DNA from: an uncultured Candidatus Peregrinibacteria bacterium
Lineage (GTDB): Bacteria > Patescibacteriota > Gracilibacteria > Peribacterales > Peribacteraceae
Reading direction: 5' to 3'
Length of the DNA: 28,532 nt
Assembly (NCBI GenBank): GCA_903822115.1
Contig: CAIJNU010000047.1
Span: 1 to 28,532 of the forward strand
Shown here: positions 14,973 to 21,291 of the stretch, one piece after another
How the letters are laid out: every line of letters starts with the position of its first letter
How positions within the stretch are numbered: position 1 is the first letter of the stretch
Made by a program: the position numbers and the translations under genes
The notes under the pieces: generated by a model
What the model was told of the DNA's origin: nothing
Database searches by the model: none
What the model saw: only the letters and a program-made list of their open reading frames with translations

Positions 14973-16781
14973 ATGTGCGGTATCTTCGGGTACATCGGAA
15001 GCCGAAAGGACGCGGGGAAAGTGGTGGTCGAGGGGCTCAAGAATTTGGAGTATCGCGGCTACGATTCCTGGGGTGTGGCGTGGAAGAGCAACGGCTCGGT
15101 TTCCGTGCGCAAAGATATCGGAAAAATCAGTGATGTGAGGAGCGAGGATTTCTCCGATGAATGCTCGCTCGCGATCGCGCACACGCGCTGGGCGACGCAC
15201 GGCGGCGTGACGAAACTCAACGCGCACCCTCACACGAGCTGCGACAAACAGATCGCCGTCATCCACAACGGGATCGTCGAGAACTACGAAGATCTCCGGC
15301 GTGACCTCGCGGCGAAGGGACATACGTTCGTCTCCCAGACCGACACCGAGATCATTCCGCACCTCATAGAAGAGGAGATGAAGACGACGAAGGATTTCGC
15401 CGCCGCAGTCCGTGCCGCGTGCCTGAAGATTCACGGTCGCTTCGCGGTTGTCGCGATTCATGCCGCCTCCGCGATGCTCGTCGCCGCGCGCAACGGCTCG
15501 CCGCTCATCGTCGGAGTGAAGCGCGGGAAAGGGGAGCATGCACCTGCCCTGAGCGGAGTCGAAGGGTACTTCATCGCATCGGACATTCCCGCCTTCCTCG
15601 ATCAGACGCGCACCGTCCAGTACCTCGACGACGGCGAAATGCTCGTGAGTGACGGCAAAAGTATCTTCTTCTCGGACATCCGAACGGGCGAGGAGCGACC
15701 AAAGCGCGAAATCGAAATTCAGTGGACGCAGCAGCAGGCCGAGAAGGGTGCGTTCGAGCACTACATGCTTAAAGAGATTATGGATCAGAAGGAAAGCGTG
15801 GCCAGGGCGGTTAACCAAGATGATGCGCAGATCATGACGCTGGCCAAAGCCATTCGCGAGGCGCAGGGCACGTTCCTCGTGGGGTGCGGAACGGCTGCAA
15901 AGGCATGTCTCGCCGCAGAGTACTTCTTCTCCGTCATCGCCGAGACGCACGTGAACGTTGCGCCCGCAAGCGAGTTTAAGCTCTTCCATCACTTCCTCAA
16001 GCCCGAGAGTCTCCTCATCGTCGTGAGCCAGAGCGGCGAGACCGCCGACGTACTCGAGGCGATGCGCGTCGCGAAGTCCGCCGGATCCAAAGTGCTCGCT
16101 ATCGTGAACAACGAGGGCTCGACCATCGCGCGCGAGGCCGACTATGCGCTTCGGATCAATGCCGGCCCCGAACGCGCCGTCGCCTCCACCAAAGCGCTCA
16201 CCGGCCAGCTCGCCGTTTTTCTCCTCATCGCCTACGCGCTCGCGGGGAAGTTGCAGGAAGGAAAGACCCTGCTCCTCGAGACCTCCGCCGCCATCAACGA
16301 CCTGCTCAATCCGCGCTACATCGAACGCCTCAAGACGCTCGCGGAGAAGATCTCGGCGAAGCGCGACATCTTCATCATCGGAAAAAGCTGGAACTACCCG
16401 ATGGCGCTCGAGAGCGCGATCAAGATCCAAGAGGTGAGCTACATCCACGCCGAGGGATTCGCCGGCGGCGAGCTCAAGCACGGACCGATCGCCCTGATCG
16501 AGGAAGGGACTCCCTGCATCGCACTGATCGGAAAGGACGAGGTGGAAGGGGACAGCATCTCCAATGCCATCGAGCTCAAGTCGCGCGGGGGCTACATCAT
16601 CGGCATCTCGCCGGAGCGATCCGACGCGTTCGACGAATGGATCCGCGTCCCCGACGCCACTGCCGCACAGGCCATCGTGAACATCATCCCGATCCAAGTG
16701 CTCGCGTACTTCCTCGCCGTTTCGCGTGGGAAGAATCCTGACATGCCACGAAATTTGGCGAAGAGCGTGACGGTGAAGTGA
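14973..16781 (+). CDS. glmS: Glutamine--fructose-6-phosphate aminotransferase (isomerizing)
   Basis: GlmS makes glucosamine-6-phosphate from fructose-6-phosphate and glutamine, the entry step to UDP-GlcNAc and so to peptidoglycan. The 602-aa product is of normal length. The N-terminal glutaminase starts MCGIFGYIGSRKDAG, with Cys2 the nucleophile after Met removal, followed by LEYRGYDSWG and HTRWATHGG. Two SIS domains follow, with GCGTAAKACLAAEY, VSQSGETADVLEAM, AEGFAGGELKHGPIALIEEG and the conserved C-terminal LAKSVTVK. Residues about 189-198 (HAPALSGVEG) interrupt the usual short turn before YFIASD and are encoded by a short repeat (15543-15566). The gene diverges from the large unknown operon and has its own promoter with no leader. 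GC is clearly higher than in that operon. Confidence 0.97.
   Translation: MCGIFGYIGSRKDAGKVVVEGLKNLEYRGYDSWGVAWKSNGSVSVRKDIGKISDVRSEDFSDECSLAIAHTRWATHGGVTKLNAHPHTSCDKQIAVIHNGIVENYEDLRRDLAAKGHTFVSQTDTEIIPHLIEEEMKTTKDFAAAVRAACLKIHGRFAVVAIHAASAMLVAARNGSPLIVGVKRGKGEHAPALSGVEGYFIASDIPAFLDQTRTVQYLDDGEMLVSDGKSIFFSDIRTGEERPKREIEIQWTQQQAEKGAFEHYMLKEIMDQKESVARAVNQDDAQIMTLAKAIREAQGTFLVGCGTAAKACLAAEYFFSVIAETHVNVAPASEFKLFHHFLKPESLLIVVSQSGETADVLEAMRVAKSAGSKVLAIVNNEGSTIAREADYALRINAGPERAVASTKALTGQLAVFLLIAYALAGKLQEGKTLLLETSAAINDLLNPRYIERLKTLAEKISAKRDIFIIGKSWNYPMALESAIKIQEVSYIHAEGFAGGELKHGPIALIEEGTPCIALIGKDEVEGDSISNAIELKSRGGYIIGISPERSDAFDEWIRVPDATAAQAIVNIIPIQVLAYFLAVSRGKNPDMPRNLAKSVTVK
15543..15566 (+). repeat. 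Short dispersed repeat inside glmS
   Basis: A 24-bp stretch containing CCTGCCCTGAGCG and AGTCGAA lies in frame in glmS and encodes P-A-L-S-G-V-E-G. Its reverse complement recurs at 21132-21155 with two mismatches. The extra residues fall where E. coli GlmS, from memory, has only a short turn. Confidence 0.65.
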
Positions 16782-16791
16782 GGAGGATCTT

Positions 16792-17289
16792 TCACCAAAC
16801 AAGCTGTCCGACTACATCCCCCAAAACTCTCGGCTCATCTTTCAAGACAACCACTCTCACTCTTTCGCCTACTTTTGTCGGAAACCTTCCTCCATTTCGA
16901 TCTGCAGGAACCGCTATCTGTCTTTCGTGACCATTAATAGTAGTTCTCATAAGGGCAACGCTGCCCAACGAGCCGGCCCTTTGAATACGAACAAATGCCG
17001 CTTCGCCCTCAGGTACATGATTTGGTTGCTCTGATCCTCCCCCAAGTTCTAAATACCTCGCAGTATCTAACCGTTCTTTAACAAGTTTGCGAACCTCCTG
17101 TGTGAGATGTCCATCAACAAGCTGTGTATCCACTTTACCGCCTGCCACATCCTTCATCACCAATTTCTGAATGCGATCAGCACCGTCGCGCCAGAACGCT
17201 CGAACTCTTTGTTCTACAGCAGCATCGAGCTTGGGAAAGTCAGTCAGTTCTTGAACTGAAGCCGGAGCAGGTACGTTGTGATGACCCAT
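16792..17289 (-). CDS. Unrecognised 165-aa protein
   Basis: I do not recognise this protein. It lacks a signal peptide and membrane segment. The N-terminal ~90 residues look helical (LDAAVEQRVRAFWRDGADRI; LTQEVRKLVKERLDTARYLE). The C-terminal ~70 look beta-rich (AAFVRIQRAGSLGSVALMRT; GERVRVVVLKDEPRVLGDVV) and may form a small barrel; this is only an impression. It converges on glmS with 10 nt between the stops. It lies downstream of the PBP gene on the same strand, 82 nt away, with a possible own promoter. Base composition is more AT-rich than both flanking genes, closer to the large unknown operon and to the orphan at 26654. Confidence 0.65.
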   Translation of the reverse strand: MGHHNVPAPASVQELTDFPKLDAAVEQRVRAFWRDGADRIQKLVMKDVAGGKVDTQLVDGHLTQEVRKLVKERLDTARYLELGGGSEQPNHVPEGEAAFVRIQRAGSLGSVALMRTTINGHERQIAVPADRNGGRFPTKVGERVRVVVLKDEPRVLGDVVGQLVW

Positions 17290-17318
17290 AGAAATTGGAG
17301 GGAAGGAATTTGGAAAGC

Positions 17319-17347
17319 ATTCTTTCCCTAACTTTCTTCGCCGTCAA
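17319..17347 (-). promoter_or_regulatory. Possible promoter of the 165-aa gene
   Basis: TTGACG (17342-17347), a 17-nt spacer and AAGAAT (17319-17324) on the minus strand. The -35 is good and the -10 fair (four of six). It would give a leader of about 22 nt. Confidence 0.4.
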
Positions 17348-17371
17348 CTCCCTGTTTTCCAAACCAATTCT

Positions 17372-19906
17372 TCACTTCTCATCCGGCGGAATGTCGTAGT
17401 ATTTGAAGAGGTACTGCGCAATGTCGTGGAAGACCGGGGCGGCGGCGACGGCGCCGTGGATGGAGTTCTGCGGGTGATCGAGCTTCACGAGCACCACGAA
17501 GCGGGGATGATTGAGAGGAGCGTAGCCGGCATACGTCGCGAAGGTGGAGCCGGTCCCGGTGATGTACCGGCCGCCGGGCCCGGCGATCTGACTCGTTCCC
17601 GTCTTGCCGGCGCTGCGGTACCCCGCGACTTTTCCGCTCTTTGCAAATCCGTACGTCGCGGAAGCGGCGAGCATCGCCGTGATTGTCTCCGATGTCTGTT
17701 TGGTGATCACCTGACTGATGATGTGCGGTTGCGTCTTATCGACGGTGCCGTCTTCGTGGATGACGCTATCGATAATCGTCGGACGCATGAGCTGCCCGCC
17801 GTTCGCGAGCGCACCCCACGCCGTGATCACCTGAAGCGGTGTCGCGGAGAGTCCTTGCCCGAACGACGTCGTCGCGAGGAGTGTGCGGCTCCACTCGCGC
17901 CACGGACGTACCTCTCCCGGCAATTCATCCTCAATCTCGATACCCGTGATGCTCCCGAAACCGAAGTTCTCGATCATGCGATAGAGCAACTTCGCCCCGA
18001 GCTTGAAGCCGATGCTCGTCATGCAGGTGTTGATGGAGAATTCCAAACAATTCGTCATCGTGACGTGCCCGTAGTGCTTGAAATCGTTGTTGTCGATCTT
18101 GTACTGATCCACCGTCACCGGTCCGTTGTCATCGTACGTATCCTCGGGCACCACCTCGCCCTGATCGATCGCGGAGGACATGATGATCGGTTTCATGACG
18201 CTCCCAGGCTCGTAGATTTCCTGAACGGCACGATTTAAGTAGGATCCGACGCCCACCGTATTCTTGTACTTGAGCCAGATGCCGGGATCATCCGTCGGGA
18301 ATACCTCTATCGACAGATATGGACCGATGAAGAGGTAGTAGTGCGTGAGATCCTTGAGATCGTAGAGCTTCTCGAGGCCGGAGAGCTCGGCTTGGACTTT
18401 GTCGGGAAGCAGCGTGCGGCCGGAGGCCGTGAACACTTGATCGATGTACGCCTTCACAATGCGGGTGTTGCTCGCGGGATCGTAGACTTCCACGACGACT
18501 TTCTGCCGCGTCACGGGATCGATGGGGATGGGAACCTTCTCGAAAACGACGGCGTAGTCATTGCTATCAAAGAGGGGAGCATTCGCCATCGCGAGGATGC
18601 GACCCGTGTACGGATCCATGACGATCGCCTGGCCGCTGTCGGCACGGTAGTGATTCACGTAGTTCTCGAGAATCGTCTCGAGTTGCTTCTGGATGTTGCG
18701 ATCGATCGTGAGGACGACCGTATCGCCATCCTTCGGCTGAATGACGGTCTGCTCGCCCGTGAGGATCTGTCCGCCGTGCGGGTCGCTCACCGTATTGATC
18801 AATCCCTGCTGGCCTCGCAGCTGCACATCGAACGTACGCTCAATCCCATACTGGGGCTCCGAGTTCGTGTTGAGGAATCCCACCACCTGCGCGCCGAGCG
18901 TCCCGTCGGGATAGTAGCGCCAGTGCTCGGGGAGGAGCGCGACGGAGCGCAGGGGATAATCCACCTGCTGCACTCCTTCCTTCTTCCCCTGCCCCTGCAT
19001 CATCGCGACGGCCTGCTTGTACGAATCCAGCTGCGCCTCCTTAATCTTCAGGGAGAGCTCCGGTGGGAGGTGTCGCATCACAGAGATGTAGCGAAGCGGA
19101 CGGGAACGCAGCAGATCCTCGATCTTGCTCGCATCCATATCGAGCGCCATGGCGAGTCCGTGCGCAACGGCTGAGAGGGAAGACTGCGGTACCAGTTCCG
19201 GGTTCGCGGAGATGAGCTTCTGATCGATCGAAACCTCGACACCCGGAATCTGCATCTGGATCACCGTCGCCATCTCCACCTTCGTCGCTCCGTACTTGAT
19301 CGGCGCGAACGTCACGCGTTTCTCGGAAATCCTCTGCTCTATGTCGCGAGCGAAGAGCCGTCTCGCCTCTACGATGTCCGGCAGACGGAGGAGCTGCGTC
19401 GGAGGGATGCCGGTAGCGGGAAGAGGCTCGAGGAGTGCACCCGTATGGAGAAGTTTGTACTGCGCGAGAGGATCGAATGCCGTGGCATAGATAAACTGAA
19501 GCTCGCGCGGACAAACCATCTGATCACCCGCGGTGCAAGCTTTGTGAAAATCATCGGTGAGGAGGATATCGGCAAGCGACTCCGCAACCGCAGTGGGATT
19601 GGTCGTGATGAGCGGATCCACGTAGACCTCGTCAAGCGTCGTGTTCGTCGCGAGGATGTTCGTCTCGCCCGTGCGACTGTCGAGCGCAAGAATCTCTCCG
19701 CGCTTCGCGGGGAGAACGACGCCGCCGTAGTGCTGCGCCTGAGCCAGCGAACGGTACTCGCTCCCGTGAATGATCTGGAGATCGATGAGGCGCGCGATGA
19801 TGATCAACAGCGCGACAACGAGCACCCCGTGCACGATGGACATTCGCCTGAGGAGCGACTGTTTCTTGCGGGTTTCCGAGGAATGGGTGGAGATGCGCAG
19901 TGCCAT
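17372..19906 (-). CDS. Class B penicillin-binding protein (PBP2/FtsI type)
   Basis: This is a peptidoglycan D,D-transpeptidase anchored by one N-terminal membrane segment. I place the start at the ATG at 19906 (844 codons): it gives MALRISTHSSETRKKQ, then the membrane segment at about 23-42 (MSIVHGVLVVALLIIIARLI). The open frame continues to 20242, but only antisense to the pilB-like gene. Catalytic motifs are S-V-M-K with Ser569 in YEPGSVMKP, S-I-N at 624-626 and K-T-G at 768-770 in SAGKTGTSQIAG. The family's RGEILALDS motif follows the anchor. It is long compared with the usual 570-700 residues, with extra sequence in the dimerisation region and about 100 residues inserted before SxxK. Whether it serves elongation or division cannot be told. 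Confidence 0.92.
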   Translation of the reverse strand: MALRISTHSSETRKKQSLLRRMSIVHGVLVVALLIIIARLIDLQIIHGSEYRSLAQAQHYGGVVLPAKRGEILALDSRTGETNILATNTTLDEVYVDPLITTNPTAVAESLADILLTDDFHKACTAGDQMVCPRELQFIYATAFDPLAQYKLLHTGALLEPLPATGIPPTQLLRLPDIVEARRLFARDIEQRISEKRVTFAPIKYGATKVEMATVIQMQIPGVEVSIDQKLISANPELVPQSSLSAVAHGLAMALDMDASKIEDLLRSRPLRYISVMRHLPPELSLKIKEAQLDSYKQAVAMMQGQGKKEGVQQVDYPLRSVALLPEHWRYYPDGTLGAQVVGFLNTNSEPQYGIERTFDVQLRGQQGLINTVSDPHGGQILTGEQTVIQPKDGDTVVLTIDRNIQKQLETILENYVNHYRADSGQAIVMDPYTGRILAMANAPLFDSNDYAVVFEKVPIPIDPVTRQKVVVEVYDPASNTRIVKAYIDQVFTASGRTLLPDKVQAELSGLEKLYDLKDLTHYYLFIGPYLSIEVFPTDDPGIWLKYKNTVGVGSYLNRAVQEIYEPGSVMKPIIMSSAIDQGEVVPEDTYDDNGPVTVDQYKIDNNDFKHYGHVTMTNCLEFSINTCMTSIGFKLGAKLLYRMIENFGFGSITGIEIEDELPGEVRPWREWSRTLLATTSFGQGLSATPLQVITAWGALANGGQLMRPTIIDSVIHEDGTVDKTQPHIISQVITKQTSETITAMLAASATYGFAKSGKVAGYRSAGKTGTSQIAGPGGRYITGTGSTFATYAGYAPLNHPRFVVLVKLDHPQNSIHGAVAAAPVFHDIAQYLFKYYDIPPDEK

Positions 19907-19912
19907 ACAAGG

Positions 19913-19926
19913 GTGCCTGAAGGCAC
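19913..19926 (-). promoter_or_regulatory. Hairpin in the PBP leader next to the start codon
   Basis: GTGCC-TTCA-GGCAC on the minus strand forms a tight hairpin ending 6 nt before the ATG at 19906. Its GCCTTC arm can instead pair with GAAGGC further upstream (near 19940), so two exclusive folds exist. A TGGTATGCT (AGCATA on plus at 19965-19970) could be the promoter, giving a leader of about 50-55 nt that includes both. Confidence 0.35.
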
Positions 19927-19988
19927 GAAAACGTCGCCCTTCGGCCTTCTTTCCAGAGGAACCGAGCATACCACAGAGGCGCATTCCG

Positions 19989-19997
19989 TGATATAAT
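19989..19997 (+). promoter_or_regulatory. Extended -10 promoter of the pilB-like gene
   Basis: TGATATAAT: perfect TATAAT with the TGn extension, ending 9 nt before the ATG. A GGAG lies in between, but transcription would probably start after it, so it may not act as a ribosome site. The -35 is weak. Confidence 0.65.
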
Positions 19998-20006
19998 GGA
20001 GACGAA

Positions 20007-21107
20007 ATGAACATCAATTTCCAAACAGTGGACGGGGAGACGCTCCTTCGCGTGCTGCAGGACGAATGCGTGAAAGAAGGCGTCTCGGACATCCACCTCT
20101 CGCCCGAGAAGAACGAGGTGCGATTGGAGTGGCGCCTCCACGGCGTTCTGCTCCCGCTCGCCCGCATTTCGCGCGTGCACTTCGATGAGCTCATGCGGCG
20201 CGTGAAGTTCGAATCGAAGCTGAAGATGAACGTCACCAACATTCCGCAGGACGGTCAGTACACTTTCAAGAGTGCCGATCGCGTCGTCAACGTCCGCGTC
20301 GCGACCATTCCCTCGCGTTTCGGCGAAGCATTGACGCTGCGCCTCCTCGACCCCGCACATGGCATCATCCCCCTCGAGAAGCTCGGCTTCCCGGGTGCGG
20401 TGAGGGAGCAACTGCAGAAGCTCGTCGAACTCCCCAACGGCCTCATCCTCGTGACGGGCCCGACGGGATCGGGAAAGACCACGACGCTCTACGCTCTCCT
20501 CTCCACGGTCATCGGCAAGGAGCGAAACATCATCACTCTGGAAGATCCTGTCGAGTACGAATTGCCCGGCATCACCCAGAGCGAGATCGATCCCGATCAC
20601 GATTACAATTTCTCCAACGGCCTGCGCTCCATCCTCCGCCATGATCCGGATGTCATCCTCGTCGGTGAGATCCGCGATCTTGAAACGGCGCAGACGGCAG
20701 TCAACGCCTCGCTCACGGGCCACGTCGTCCTCTCGACTCTCCACACGAACTCCGCAACCGAAGCGGTGCACCGCCTGCTCTCGATGGGCGTCAGCCCCTA
20801 CACGCTCGCGCCGGCACTGCGTGCCATCCTCGCCCAGCGTCTCGTGCGAACCCTCACACCCGAGTGCGCTAAGGAAGGTGCGACATGCGATCCGTCTGCC
20901 AATGCCAGCTACGGCGGGCAGGTCTGCATCTCCGAGTTGCTCATTGCTACGCCAGCCATCCAGCAGTGCATCCTCTCATTCGAAAGCAATCAGGCGATTC
21001 TCGAAATTGCGAAGAAGGAAGGGTTCAAGACGATGCGCGAATGGGGCGAGGAGATGATCAAGCAGAAGATCACGACCAGAGAAGAAGTCGAAAGAGTCTG
21101 TATGTGA
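20007..21107 (+). CDS. Short PilB/GspE-type secretion ATPase
   Basis: This hexameric ATPase family powers assembly of type IV pili or type II secretion. Motifs in the 366-aa product are Walker A GPTGSGKTTTLYALL, the Asp box ITLEDPVEYELPGITQSEID, Walker B ILRHDPDVILVGEIRDLETA and the His box TGHVVLSTLHTNSATEA. These spellings are of the PilB/GspE branch rather than PilT. Typical PilB proteins are about 550 residues. Here the N-terminal MshEN-type domain is absent and the protein begins directly with the SDIHLSP domain. The usual four-Cys zinc motif is reduced to two cysteines (ECAKEGATC). No other pilus gene is in the window. It diverges from the PBP gene and is followed by a hairpin and the FecR-like gene. 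Confidence 0.88.
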   Translation: MNINFQTVDGETLLRVLQDECVKEGVSDIHLSPEKNEVRLEWRLHGVLLPLARISRVHFDELMRRVKFESKLKMNVTNIPQDGQYTFKSADRVVNVRVATIPSRFGEALTLRLLDPAHGIIPLEKLGFPGAVREQLQKLVELPNGLILVTGPTGSGKTTTLYALLSTVIGKERNIITLEDPVEYELPGITQSEIDPDHDYNFSNGLRSILRHDPDVILVGEIRDLETAQTAVNASLTGHVVLSTLHTNSATEAVHRLLSMGVSPYTLAPALRAILAQRLVRTLTPECAKEGATCDPSANASYGGQVCISELLIATPAIQQCILSFESNQAILEIAKKEGFKTMREWGEEMIKQKITTREEVERVCM

Positions 21108-21113
21108 AATATG

Positions 21114-21171
21114 CGTGAGAGACAAACCTACCCATTCGACTGCGCTCAGGGCAGGCGGTTTTTCTCTCACG
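21114..21171 (+). terminator. Terminator-like hairpin with a 25-nt insertion in its loop
   Basis: Arms CGTGAGAGACAAACC and GGTTTTTCTCTCACG are identical to those after rpsT. The 3-nt loop there is here followed by 25 extra nt (21132-21156) that match the glmS repeat in reverse complement. CTCTCTTTTCCC follows the stem. Confidence 0.6.
21132..21155 (-). repeat. Short dispersed repeat in the terminator loop
   Basis: On the minus strand this is the same 24-bp unit as in glmS (15543-15566), differing at two positions (CTGAGCGCAGTCGAAT here, CTGAGCGGAGTCGAAG in glmS). Confidence 0.65.
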
Positions 21172-21291
21172 GACTCTCTTTTCCCTACAAGGTGCGGCTT
21201 CAGCGCGGGGCCCACGAGACCCGCGCCTCGCCGCGATTGTTTAATATGAGGATAAGGAAGAGCTTGCCCTAAGACAGCTCGCCGCTTTACC

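Larger units (their letters stand above)
21113..21227 (+). repeat. Two-hairpin repeated element, copy 2 (after the pilB-like gene)
   Basis: The same order as copy 1: hairpin A (21114-21171), a CTCTCTTTTCCCTA tract, then hairpin B (21203-21226) with stem GCGCGGG/CCCGCGC and loop GCCCACGAGA. Apart from a 25-nt insertion in the loop of hairpin A, it aligns to copy 1 almost base for base. It begins 6 nt after the pilB-like stop. Confidence 0.75.

Noticed and set aside
14871..16802. A 643-codon open frame antisense to glmS
   Set aside because: It is the shadow of a GC-rich coding gene. Its product is low-complexity (Asp/Glu/Arg/Val-rich) with no domain, while the plus strand encodes a complete GlmS.
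19907..20242. A 112-residue N-terminal extension of the PBP frame
   Set aside because: It is antisense to the start of the pilB-like gene, lacks protein-like sequence and crosses that gene's promoter. The membrane anchor follows naturally from the ATG at 19906.
19632..20771. A 379-codon minus-strand frame across the PBP and pilB-like genes
   Set aside because: It overlaps two confidently identified genes in another frame and resembles no protein family.
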